Below, piece after piece: positions 1 through 11,673 of a DNA stretch of 64,000 nucleotides (its first letter is position 1; the number at the start of each line of letters is the position of its first letter). Position numbers and translations under genes: made by a program. The notes beneath the pieces were generated by a model, which worked only from the letters and a program-made list of their open reading frames with translations, was not told the origin of the DNA and ran no database searches. The DNA comes from Setophaga petechia (taxonomy: Eukaryota; Chordata; Aves; Passeriformes; Parulidae), in the NCBI GenBank assembly GCA_024362935.1, contig JANCRA010000003.1:4144001-4208000 (forward strand), written 5' to 3'.

Positions 1-3000
1 CAAATCATTTCAAATCAAATGTATCAAGGACTGTCTTTTCCCTCCTGTAGAATAAAATTCTGGAATGATCTTCCACTGGAAAGTAGTGGGGGCAAGCAAG
101 AAAACTGCTGTGTTTCTGAAGGTGGAGTTCTGAGAGCTTGTGAAAGGGATTTCATAACTACAGAACAGAACTGGAATGACATAAAATTACACTTGTGATA
201 AGAATCCTGGGGTTTGTGATATGCTGATGTATTTGGGCAAACGTGAAAGAAGATTGCACAGTCATTTGTTTTCCTGTATCTATCCCACATAAATCCCATG
301 CTCAGGGCTGCTGCTAGTGGCCTGCTCAGGAAGAAAACTCCTCCCCCCTTCCTCCAAGATATAATTTAATTTCAGAGGCTCTTTTGCTTCCCTGCCTAGT
401 GCTGGCAATGTGCCACAAGGAGACACAGGCTGGAGGCAAGACATGCCAGTGCCACTTCAAGTTTCTCCTTAGTGATGCCTGTAATTTGCTCCCAGTTAAA
501 GCAACAGACTGATTACTTGGAGACAGGGCTTGGTGACCCACCCAGCCCTTTATCAGCCTCATGCTCACCCATGACAGGCACATCCAATGCTGTGCTCTCC
601 TCCAGCAGCTCTTCTTGCAGGCCCAGTGAGACAACCTAACGAGATAGAAAACTAAGCTGGCTATTCCTGCTCCTCCTTGGTGTCTTTGGGGGTTCCTGCT
701 GTCTGGGCTCCCTATTGGAGAGGCTTAACTCATCTGTTGGGTCTAATTTTGTCCATAATGAGCCAGACTTGATGGTCTGAATAGCTCCCTAGCTGTCTTG
801 AACCTAAACCACTGATACTTGTAGAAGTATTAGTCCACAGTCCCTCAAGGGACACCTAAGACCATCCAGGCTTCAGAATTCATTGCTTCTGTGCATTAAA
901 CAGTCTTTGGAAAATAAACAATTGGAAGGGGGTCCTGTCAGAGAAAGTCAGGATGAATCTGGATATCATTTGCTTCTTGTGACTTTGTCCTTTGTTGATG
1001 CCCTGCTGATTCTTTGGAAATCCAAGCCTGAGGCTTTCACGATGTTTTTCTAGATTCAGGAAGATCTTGTAAAATAACATTAAAAACAACTAACCAGTTT
1101 TCCAAAGCAGTGAGCATTAGGCATTTCCTCACTGGAGACAGCTTGGGAGGATTCATCTCTGAAATATGTGACTCTAAGAACAAAAACTCACCAGCAGTGG
1201 ATGAGACATGAATGGAACAAGGGCTATTATTTCTGTCCTGCATTTTCTTTCTCCTTTAGTTTCTGGTTCTGCTTCCAACCCTTTCATGTCTTTTGGGGGA
1301 AATCTGCTGAATTTTATTAGCAATTATCCTTGAGAAGCCCAGAGTAATTGTTTCAATTTATTAAGGAAGGGTTGGGTAGGAAGCTTTAGAGCTGGAGCCC
1401 ATCACGGAAGGGCAGATAAAACCAATTCTCCCGTGTGTGAGGAGAGGCTGGAGGCTTCCAGGCCAGCAGCACTCCCAGGAACCGGCAGACAGTCGGGTGG
1501 ATTACAGGGGAAGCAGAGGAAATAGAAAGCTCTTTGGTTTGGAATTTCCTTAGTGTTTGATGTGAATTGGTTTAAAATACAGGCTTGCAGTGTCAGCCTG
1601 TCCTGTTTGGAGGCGCTCCCGAGGGCTTCCTGGGCCTTTTTGAAGAGCAGTAAGTGGTGACTCCGGGAGAGCCAGACCCACAGCTCGGGGCTGACACAGT
1701 GACAAAGCCTCCCTGGGGATCCCTGCCCCCAGGGCTCCATGCTGCCTTCAGGAAGGGCTCATAGGCTGTGCAGGATCAAAGACAGCAGCCTGGCTGCGCC
1801 CTTTGTGCTGTGTGGGTAGGAAAGGCTGTCTGGGCCCAGGCCCCAGCCCCTGTGGCCCCACCATCTGAACCATGCTCCAGAGGGATCCCTCATGGTGCTG
1901 TCAGCCAGAATGTTGGTTTGGGTGCCTAAAATCCACACCAACTACTCAGGAACAGTCCCTCTTTCTGCATCCCTATTTTCCAGAGCCTCTTCCCTGAAAA
2001 CACTGTTGCCTTTTTGTTTAAAAAGGACTGTGATATTTTAGAGAAGATGTGTTGATGAAGTTAGGTGTGTCCAGGCCTACCTGGCCAAGGTGTACTGCAT
2101 CCTCATCCCCAAGTAACAGCACAGCAGCACCACATGCCCAGTGCAAAGCAAGCCAGTACCTTCTGGGGACTCTCTCTGGGGCCTCAGTAGCCCGGGGTCA
2201 AGGTCTCTGTTGCATGACACAAGTGAATGCCCAGGACAATAAATGTCTTGTGAGCCAAGGGGTCACAGAGACATATGGGATCACGAGACAGAGAAGTGTC
2301 CTGATCTTCCTGCAGCTCTGTCTCATCTCATAAGCAATTCCAAAAGTGTTTCTGGTGAGCTGCTGACAACTGATTTGGTCACAATGAATTGCAGCAGAGC
2401 TCTGGATACCAGACTGGAGAGATGTAGCCCTGGTATGAAAGTGTTGCTGAATACACACAGCAGAAATCTTTAATGGACTCAACATGAAAGTCAGCAGGGC
2501 AAAAATCAATGCAGCCCTGAATCTTACCCCTGCCTCTTCCACTTAATCTTGAAAGCAAATCATTGGGTGCCTGCTGGTTGCCATTCATGCCTGCATAATT
2601 CTTCTCTTCTGACAAGTCTGAGATAGCATAAAGACAAGTCTAGCAAGGGAGGGAGACAATGTACCTGAAGGGCAGCAAGTGCAGGGAGGAGAGGTAAGAA
2701 GGGGCTGTGCTTGGGCATTGGAAGTGTAGGATCCCCCCTCTGAGTGGGGAAGGTGGTGCTTGGCTATTTCAGAGTGGTGGAGACCAACCAGGCTTCAGCA
2801 GTGATGGTCCCAGCCATGGGGTGAAAGGGAGACAGACTGATAGTGAGATCTGAGAAAGAACCAGAAGGCAGGAGAGGCTGAGAGGGTGTTTGAAAAGGGA
2901 GAGAAACTAAGGGAATGATGAGGATAAGAAAAATAGGATTTTTAACAGGTGATGAGGATGGTGTCGTTTAACCCTGGCCAGCAACTAAACACCACAAAAA

Positions 3001-6000
3001 ATGGTTAATGGAAGGAAAATATAATGACAGAGAGCTCAAACACTGTCCTTGTGTTAGGGACTCTTTCCTCAGCCATGCATGTCCTCACACAATATTTCCT
3101 TTCCCTGGCAATACAAAGGAGCAGTCCCCACACAGCACTCCAGTCCCTTGGGATCCTCTTGGAGCAGTTTCATGAAAACTTTCAGTCAGCTGGTGTGAAA
3201 CTGTTGCCAGTGCTCCAGAGGAGTCACAAACACGCACTTGCCTTCCTGCAGCACTGCTCCAGGCAGCCTTGCTCCTGGCTGGCTGGGGGAACCTGGGCTT
3301 CTTTGTAATCAAGAGGAGAAGTAACCCACGAAATTATGGAGTCAAAGGGGGCTGGAATTGCTGTCCCAACAGGGCTCCCATCATAGTGTGTCCCATACCA
3401 AAAGGTGCTGGACACAGAATAAGAATGTTTCCCTTGGATCCTGACAGGCACTGTGGGAGCAGCCTTTTCTGCCAAATGCTTGCTCCCAAATCCTGATGAG
3501 CAGAGTCAGCCTTCTCTCTGGTTGCACAGGGAGGGACATGGCAGCATTTCATTGCTTATTGTGTGGCCCTAATGTCTGTGTTTATCAGAATCAGTTGGAG
3601 GAACCTATTGCAATAACTTGGATTTAAGAGCTGGATGCAGCTGGGTAAGAGAGGGAGTTAGCTCTGCTGCCTCCTCAGCCACTCCTGCTCCTTGCCTTGA
3701 GACAAGCAAGAGATCTAGTGGTGAAAAACCACCAGCATGGGAGTGAAACCAGTTCTTGAGTATTTCCATCCCAGTGGGGATTGGAGGCTGGGCTGGGTTG
3801 GGATGTTGGTGTCCAGGCTGTGGAAAGACACAGGCTGGAAAAGAGCTGTGTTTTAAAGTCCTCATGATGTAAGGCAGGTGCTGTGTGAGGAGAGGGCTCA
3901 CTGAGTTACTCACACAGGGTGGCTGACTACAGCTGCCTTCAGAGTTAGGCTAATGCTTAGCCTGTTACAATATAGGGCACTTCCCATACCATGCTGCAAT
4001 TATATAAACATAATCTTTTCCAGGCTGACTCATTCCAGCCTTAAATGTTATCTGGATCCTCCCAGACCATTATATGAACAGCCGAGTACAAGAGCTGAAG
4101 GACAGAACTGGTTAACACTCTTAATTATAAGATGGTTAGGAATTTTTTGAGTACACATGGGTTTGGATGAAGTGGAAACTGTGGGGAAGGTTACTTTTGA
4201 TGAGTTATTTTTTTAGCATGAAAAATGTTTAGATTAAAAAGCTGAGACACTCTTGATGGTGTATCAGCCCCAGTTTTGTTGTACTTCCTTATAACCCAGC
4301 TGTGGGTTCATGGTGGTGTTGAAGCTGTTGCTTTTCATTACAATTCACCATAGCAATGAAATATTATACTGTGTTGGTAAAGTGCTTTCTCTGCCAGATC
4401 TGCCAAATATCAGTGTGTTTACATGAAATTATTGATGTTTCAGAGAAGTGTTTTCCCTGAAATTGTAAAAAAGGGATGCTTAGGTGGAGATCATCTTCAG
4501 CTTAAACACTTAAATGATTTGTAAAATGCAGCATTAAAATCCTGTCTTGACACTATTCCAGACTGGAATTTGAGAGTTCCTGCAGACCTGTTATTTGTAT
4601 ATGCTAGCATTAGTCCTTTTGTGCCTCCAATGCTAAGGAAGGAATAGGTGTGTCTGGCTTTCTCCTTTTAAGTTATGAGGATTGTGCAACCTTTCTGTAG
4701 TGCCAGTTTCCTTATGGGCATTTGTCACGATGGGAACAATACAGAGTGTTCCCAAAGCTGCAGCAATGGGGCAAACAGGGCTGTGCTCCTCTTTCTTTTG
4801 TGCATGAACTCACCCCATCCCCTTCACAGCTCTGAGAAATCAATATTGCTGTGTCAATTCTAGAATAAATATTGTTTTGTTACTAGAAGCCATGATGCTT
4901 TTTGCTCACTCTTTCAAATTTCTTACAAGTCCTGTCCTGAAGCTTGTTGCTCCAGGATGTTTTCTTGACCCTTTTTTTGAATTTTCCTAATTAGCAACTG
5001 TGCCCTAGACATGGGAGGTGCCTTCTAGTTCAACACTTATTTTAGGAAACTTTACTTCACTCAGGCTTAGTGCCTCACCTCAGGGAAAAAAGCACTGAGA
5101 GAAAGAAGGGTGAAGACCCTGGCCCTTTTTGTCTCTAATTATTAGTGTTATTTTCTGTTCCTGGCTTCTACATAGGTTTCTCTGCTAAACTAGGAGCTTA
5201 GTTCCCAGACACCACACGAGCTGTATAATGTTAAAAGGAGAATCTGGGTTTCATATTTAGGTTTAAGTACCTGGAGTCACTTTAGGTTTCTGAAGACAGA
5301 ATGCTGTTCTTTACCAGAATCTGTAAGGAACCCAAATCACTGGAGTTGTTTTGGGAGTTTTCTTTGGCAAAGGGCCATGCTGTACATGCACAGTCAAGCC
5401 TCTTTTCCCTTGTATATACGTGAAACATCAGCAGGATTGTGGCTGGTGGGAACTAGGTATGGAGATAAGTGATTTTCTTGTTCAAAAAATCAGTAAATAG
5501 AAGCCTAGGGATGGTAAATAGAGCTAAAGGGCTGAAAGGTACTGTTTTCATGGACTGCTCTGCAATGATATTTCTGGGGTGATGGCAGCTGGGAATGAAG
5601 GTTCTGATGTTATCAGGAAGGTAAGGGACACATGAGGAGCTGGTGAGCTGATGTGGGGACAGGCTTTCCCATGCAACTGGCAGGACCTGTGGGGGTCTGT
5701 AGGTTAGCAGGGAAAATGTGTTTGCATTCCCATGAGGGTGAGTTGTGCCACCTCCAGGAGAGCAGAGTGGCTGCTGGGATGTGTGCAGCACCCTCTGCTG
5801 AATGGCCCCTTCCATGAGGGACGGTCACTTGGCTCTGTGTGACCATCTTGGGCTGAGGAGGGTGGCGACAGCATCTCTTTGGCTTCCACTGGGCAAATTG
5901 CTGCTTCTTTAACAAAGGCCCTTTGTTGTTCTTGGGCATGTTTTACATTTCTTCTTGGAGATACATCAGGCACCTCCTTCCTCGTTTTCAAGTTTATTGT

Positions 6001-8489
6001 CTCAGCGTTGTCCTGGGTTTTTGCTCCCAATAACTCTGCTTGTTGCTCTTCAGTGATGTCAGGAAGAGTTTTTTATTGACTTCATTGGGAACTGGGTTAG
6101 ATCAGTGCTGACCACTTTTGAGAGGCCTGTGCAGAGAGCTCAGTCTAGAGAGAATAGCAGGGGAGCCTTGCCTGCTCATCACAACCATCTTTATTCTCTG
6201 TCAGGTCTAATTAACTCAGCCATATAATGTTTTGCATTTTCTTCTTCTGAGGCAGTGCAGAAGTCCTGTCTTTCTCCTGGACCGTGGGTCTCTGTGTGCT
6301 GCTAATGAGGATCTACCAGCAACAACTTTATTGCCCTGGTGGAATGCCAGCTTGGCATAGCCCCATGAGTCACATTCAATGCTCTGTTCAGAGAACTGAA
6401 AGGACGACTGCTGCTATTAATTTTGTGCTCTTGTTTGCTGCCTTAGGAGAAAAACATCACTGCACAAGGATCGGAGCTTCTTTGAGGTAAAAAAGTCACA
6501 AAGATAAACAGAGAGTGTGCCTGAGTGTCAGCCCAGAGCGTGTCCCTGCCTTGCACAGACACCCAAATGCTTCTTTCCTTTTTTGTTCCCCCAGTAGGGC
6601 AGAGTGCATAGAATAAAATTTGACCTCCAGGGCCTGGGTGTCCCTGTAAAATACCATCTCTTTGCCCTTCAGCTCAAACCTTTTCCCCTTGGAGCCCTAA
6701 GCTGGGGGGTTTCAGTCCCTTGGTGGCTCTTGGACTCCAGACAGTTCCCACCACAGCCTGAGGTCCCTCTGGGAAGTCTGCTCTACAGATTTCTTGTCAT
6801 CATTGGCCTCATTGTTTCATCTCTGTAGGTAGGAAATTTTACAGTCTTTCATTTCCATTGCCCTTGGTGACATTTCTAGATGCCAATAAGCTCCTCTGGC
6901 CTGCCTCATACAGCTCCAGCAGCCATTTGTGAGACTTGCCATGTAGCAGGGCTTCAGCAGAATCAATACAGAATATCTGGGCCCAAATTATATTTTGCAC
7001 TTGATAAACTGGGAAGCTTTTCCTTGAAAGAGTGGAACTGTGGATTTAGTTCCAAGGATACCCAGCAGTCCCAGTGATGCCATCTTTTCAAGAACAGACT
7101 TGGTAGAGATCAGATTCATAGGGAGTTGAATCACTTTATGCCAAGGATGACAAATGTTACATAGGAGTGAAAAGCCAGATTTTGGTTTTTTTAATCAGCA
7201 AGCAGACACTTGGAGGTGAGATGCAATGAGCTGGTGTTTGGTAGTGATGTTTTCTCTGATAATAATGCTGTCATTCAGGGTGGGGATCATCTTGTCTGCC
7301 TGCAGCTGCCTAAACACTCTCTGTCCAGTCAGACCATGCCTTCAGCTGCCTCAACAGCCACTGTGGAATAAAGAAGCTCAGCCAAAGGGTGAATTGTTGT
7401 CTCTTGAGAGAGATGTGTGTGATAGTAGCCCCCACAGAGTGACTCATCCCATCAGTCTCTTTCCATTGATTATTGAGGGAAACTGGGTGGTGATCCCAGG
7501 TTAGACTAGCCAAGACTATGCCAAACTGGTCAGAGTTGAACAAGGTGGAATCCATCTGAGCTGTTTCTAGCTTCATCTGTCTGCGTACCTTTAAAAAACG
7601 AGTGCTTTCAAATCTTCACTGGTCCATGCATGGATTTGGTAGTGCTTTAAGGAGGGATGAAACCTAAATCATTCTCACTGGGAGGGGGATCACTGGACAG
7701 AGGATTTGGTCTGCACAGGAGGAACAGGAGGGTAGGGTCTGAGAGGCCTGAGAGAGCCTGAAGCTGGCAGGGATAGTTCTCTTGGTTATCCTATGGCAAA
7801 GCACCTACCACCAATTATAGTTTAAAAATCATGTTTTCTGTGGAAAGGAAGTATGCCTTAATATAAGCTTAAGCAGAAATTAATCAAAACTTCTGAAAAT
7901 CAACATGGGGTTTGTTGCCTTGCTTATGATTCATTCCAATTTCTTCAGTCCTCTTCACTTTTAGTTTTTAATAATGTTCTGATTGGAAATTACTGATATA
8001 CTTTATTCCAAAAAAGTAGTTTTGTTACTACATTGTACTTTAAATATACAGTTTTGATGGTAACAGAAACAGAACCTTTTCTCCTGATTCATGATAAACA
8101 CAAAATATTTCAAGCCTGGGTATGCCATAGGAGAGGAATTCCATTTCCCATCTAGCAGTGGTTAACAGCAGTATCACTGCAGTATTTTAAATGCAGTAAC
8201 TCAGGACTACTGAGTTATCAGTAAATGTTTTGCTCTGTTGAAGTGTATGGAAAGCTCCCTTTAAGACTTACCTCTTCTTTTGCCTGAAATGAGAAATTAA
8301 GAATTGCCTTCATGAATGCTACAGCTGTGCACATGCAAAACCTTTGGACATGTCTCCAGCACATGACCAGTGAGTCTGGTATTTCTTGAGAGTGTGAAAT
8401 TTGCTGCATAGGCTCCTGTAATTGTTCTGTGCATGCTCTGGGATCATCAGGTGCATCCTGAGCATCTTGACTTTATACTTTATACACAG
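1..8489. other. Intergenic DNA without a recognisable gene
   Basis: I read both strands and found no exon of a known family, no RNA gene and no clear transposable element. Open frames here are short, overlap on opposite strands and lack recognisable domains. Bases 40-130 and 727-800 carry phrases faintly like very old CR1 3' ends, too weak to call. The stretch 1390-1900 is somewhat richer in G and C than its surroundings but shows no coding signal. Confidence 0.5.
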
Positions 8490-8495
8490 AGTCAT
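8490..8495. repeat. Left target-site duplication of solo LTR
   Basis: The six bases AGTCAT directly precede the LTR start and recur directly after its end at 8840-8845. Six-base duplications are usual for class II (ERVK/alpharetrovirus-like) integration. The identical copies show that both LTR ends were placed correctly. Confidence 0.85.
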
Positions 8496-8839
8496 TGTAG
8501 TAGATAGGGTTAGGCGCTCAGAAAATTTTGCGATGTTACAGAAAGCAGTAGAGTTGCTCTCCCCCTAACGCCTAGTGATAAAGGATCACCCAAGAATGTA
8601 GTCCCCCCTAACAATTGTAACTTTTTACCCCTTACTAACCAATTACAGTAAGGTAAGACCCCCTGACGTAGAGAAAGAACTAGCAGAGTATAAAACCCGA
8701 CAAGGCGGGACAATAAAGGTCTTGAACCGTCCACCATACTGGTGTCTGCGTGTGTTCTTGGCCCTAGTGACCCTGGAGAAGTTAGGTTGCCGTGCCGTTT
8801 CCTCAGAACCAAGTCGCCTCACCTTGCATTAAAGTAACA
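8496..8839 (+). mobile_element. Solo LTR, alpharetrovirus-like (class II ERV)
   Basis: This 344-bp element begins TGTAGT and ends TAACA, the TG...CA ends of a retroviral LTR, and is flanked by the perfect 6-bp duplication AGTCAT. Inside are a TATA box (TATAAAA, 8689-8695) and, 16 bases on, a polyadenylation signal (AATAAA, 8712-8717). A small inverted motif CACCATACTGGTG (8732-8744) follows. The same order of TATA box, AATAAA and CACCA/TGGTG motif is seen in avian leukosis-type LTRs, hence the alpharetrovirus-like label, which rests on resemblance from memory. No internal retroviral sequence flanks it, so this is a solo LTR left by LTR-LTR recombination. Its promoter reads toward BRF1 from about 20 kb upstream; an effect on BRF1 is not shown. 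Confidence 0.85.
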
Positions 8840-8845
8840 AGTCAT
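8840..8845. repeat. Right target-site duplication of solo LTR
   Basis: AGTCAT matches the copy at 8490-8495 exactly. The pair marks a single integration event with no later rearrangement at either edge. Confidence 0.85.
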
Positions 8846-10550
8846 TTAATTGGTATGCAGAGGAACCAAAACTCTCAGGGAGCTTCAGCGGGATGTCTGC
8901 AATCCCTGCTGTGTGCATGCTCACTCCAGACATGAACACAAGGGGTTTTCAAGGTGCTGAGGGTACAAGCACGGTTATTTGCTTTCCCCTGGGGCAGAGC
9001 ATGCATTCTCTGCTAAAGGACGCAAGGTTCTTTGCTGTTTTGCCTCGGAAACATTACAAACCTGTCCCAGTCTCTCCTGTTTTTCTGTTCTTCATTGTGT
9101 CAAGCAGATTACCATGATGTTTTCTAACAGGGCGGCACCACTGGAGCTCATTGTAGTGAGTTAAAATCCTGGATGCACACACCCTGTGGGACAGTGGAGG
9201 AGAAGAGGAAGAACAAGAACAAGAACAAAGATGAGTGGTTCTCCTACCCTGACAGATGACTTCAGTTTGCCCCCATGAGAAGCCCCAGAGGAAGGCTGAA
9301 CAGTGGCAGCTCTGTGCTCCAGAGAGCAATGGCAGAAGGTGGCTGCAGTCAGAGCAGCTGGCAGCAGTGGTGTCTGTGGGACAGCATGGTTTCACTTTGC
9401 TCAGTAAATCACATTGAAATTGCAGCTTAAGATGCCCAACTCATTTGTCAGAGCTGGGGAAGTCTGACACACAAGAGACTGGGCTGGGTGACTGGAGATC
9501 TAGGCTGTAATTCCTGGTCCTTCATCTTAATGCCTTCATCGGGCCATTTTTGAGAAGATTATGTTCCTGGCTGATTTTGACAACTGCTTTGACACCTGCA
9601 GATGAATATGATTATTGATTTCAATGTCAACCCTGTTTTTCTAAAGAGTTAGCAAAACAACCAGGAGACATGACTTAGTAGGGCCAAAAAATTGGTGAAA
9701 TTTTCTTCTGAAGGAAGCTATTCTATTCCAGAATCTCTAATATATTGTGTTCACTTGTTGTTTTTTTAAAATTTCCTTTCCTATCTTTCTTTTTTTTTTT
9801 GGATAGAATTAACCTTAATTATGACTATTTTACCTATAAAACTATCTGTACCTGCCAAATATTAAAATGTTAGCATGGAAATTTTAGCAAGGATGAAACC
9901 CTGACTTGGTAATAGCTGATAAAAATAAATGGAAAAATAATAGATTTTTAAACAGTGGAAAAAAACCACAGGTGTAACATTTCATCATTGCTAAGAAGAG
10001 AAATTTGACACATTAGTGCCAGTTTGGAAGTTTTTCAGTAAAATATAAGAATGCAGAATAAGAAGAATACAATTATTTTACCCTTGCAATATGTGGTTCA
10101 GTTTTTAAAAGGATGAAAATTTGCAGCACAATTATGATGAGAAATGTTCTTCTTCTGGAGTAACCAATAGCCCAGGGACTGGATGACTTCTGTGGGATGG
10201 CCCTGCACTGCCTGATTGAGACAGACACTTGGAGTGCAGGTTCACAGCTAATACTTAGACTGGCACATGTGATATTAAATGCCTAAGTAGCATTGTGGCC
10301 TAGGCTTATTTTCCATGTGTCAGGTGAGTCCTTTTACCATTGGATTAACTGCTGTGGCCTGCAGCTTCTCTTTAAACTTTTCATTAGACATCCGTTCTGG
10401 TACACAGCAAAAATATTTAAATATGACCTCTTAGAAATTTTAGGGGATGGAAGCCTTCTCCCAGAGAAGAATAAATATAAAAGATATATTTAGAACTGCG
10501 TGTGGCTTCTATATCTTCCTCATATAAATGATGGTACCCTCTTTATTCTC
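8846..10550. other. Intergenic DNA between LTR and CR1
   Basis: No gene recognised. At 9197-9230 there is a short purine-rich simple repeat that includes repeated AAGAAC units. Bases 9600-10150 are AT-rich with A and T runs. No splice-flanked coding segment is apparent. Confidence 0.5.
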
Positions 10551-10654
10551 TGAGCAACCTGGTATAGTGCAAGGTGTCCCTGCCCTTGGCAGGGGGGTTG
10601 GAACTAGATGATCTTTAAGGTCCCTTCCAACCCAAACCATTCTGTGATTCTATT
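10551..10654 (+). mobile_element. CR1 LINE 3'-end fragment
   Basis: About 100 bp match the end of avian CR1 elements as remembered: the phrase running from GTGTCCCTGCCC through GGTTGGAACTAGATGATC to GGTCCCTTCCAACCC and the terminal ATTCTGTGATTCTATT. CR1 copies are usually 5'-truncated by incomplete target-primed reverse transcription, and this one keeps only the 3' terminus. It lies 80 bp upstream of the next LTR. Confidence 0.9.
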
Positions 10655-10728
10655 CAAAATTAACATTTCTAGGTTATACCTTCATTCCAGGCATACAGGT
10701 TAGCGATCATATGATCTGAAAAATAGTG

Positions 10729-10734
10729 GTGAGA
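10729..10734. repeat. Left target-site duplication of second solo LTR
   Basis: GTGAGA precedes the element at 10735 and is repeated exactly at 11281-11286. Confidence 0.85.
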
Positions 10735-11280
10735 TGCTGGTTTTTGGCTTCTTTTTTCTTCCTCTGTCAAGTCAGGATTGAAGCTCTTGAGACAATATTT
10801 TGCATTCAGGCTTAGAGGTTTATTATTTCTTATCTATATTACAAGTGGTGAGTTTTACAGCATTCTAGTAACAAGCTACAAAATGGCTAACTATCTCTTG
10901 TTACAAGGTCTTTTAAGGCTAAACTATCCAATTAAGAACTGACACCTAAACTATTTTCAGTGTTAACCCAATAACTGATCACTTGAAGTCTGCAATGCAG
11001 AATTTTCTGTCCTATTACAAAATACCACCCATGAAGAAGGAAGAAGAAGGGAAAGAAGAAAAACCAGCCACTGTCCTAAAACCTCCATCTTGCCCCATGT
11101 ATATTGCTATAGTGTAAACCCTTAAACTCTAAGTCTTCCACCCAGTGATATTACACACTTCCAATCAAACTACACACCCATAATCCCAGTGCTATCAATC
11201 AGTTTTGGAAGTCTTCTCCACAGCCTCAGGTCAAACATAGTACAGAAAGTTTAAAATTCTCAGCATCCAGGACTCCAACA
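10735..11280 (-). mobile_element. Solo LTR, passerine LTR5-like, minus strand
   Basis: This 546-bp element runs TG...CA between perfect GTGAGA duplications. On the minus strand it starts TGTTGGAGTCCTGG and carries an AATAAA signal (complement of TTTATT at 10819-10824) about 85 bp before its 3' end, as expected for an LTR in that orientation. A GAA-rich purine tract lies at 11034-11067 on the plus strand. The 5' end resembles the zebra finch TguLTR5 group from memory; that subfamily name is tentative. The 6-bp duplication fits class II integration. No gag, pol or env sequence adjoins it, so it is a solo LTR. Any transcript it starts would run away from BRF1. Confidence 0.85.
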
Positions 11281-11286
11281 GTGAGA
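11281..11286. repeat. Right target-site duplication of second solo LTR
   Basis: GTGAGA, identical to 10729-10734, follows immediately after the element's terminal CCAACA. Confidence 0.85.
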
Positions 11287-11515
11287 CTTGAGATGGGGCT
11301 TTAGCTGCAGTTTTTCTGTATCAAAGCACGTGTGAGTGGCTATCCCAGCTGCATGGGTGACTCCTGGAAGGTGCACACCTGGTGGGACATGCAGGAGGCA
11401 GCTGTGCTGTCACTGCCTTGTGGCAGCATGGTTTCCCTCCATGATGCAGAAAGATGTTGGCCAATACCTGGATCTGAGGAAGGCTATGGAACATCTTCCC
11501 CTCTTAGTCCTGGGA

Positions 11516-11673
11516 GAAACCTGCATTAGGAATCCTGCGTGTGCCACAGGACTCCTAATGCAGGTTTCATTAGGAAATGAAAACTGCATTAGGAGTTTTC
11601 AGCTCATTGTATTAGGAGCTGAAAACTCCTAATGTCAGCTCCTGCATTAGGAGTCCTGCGTGTGCCAAAGGAC
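11516..11673. repeat. Fold-back cluster of ATTAGGA repeats
   Basis: Two inverted repeats sit side by side. The first has perfect 16-bp arms, GAAACCTGCATTAGGA (11516-11531) and its complement (11553-11568), extended by five more pairs after one mismatch. The second has perfect 19-bp arms, CATTAGGAGTTTTCAGCTC (11587-11605) and its complement (11616-11634), around a 10-base loop. A 33-bp direct repeat with two mismatches links 11520-11552 to 11641-11673. ATTAGGA occurs seven times in about 127 bp, counting both orientations. No terminal repeat or target duplication was found that would make it a known transposon family, and nothing codes here. Its origin is unknown to me. Confidence 0.9.

Noticed and set aside
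40..800. Possible very old CR1 fragments near 40-130 and 727-800
   Set aside because: Only short phrases resemble older CR1 ends, without enough contiguous match to call.
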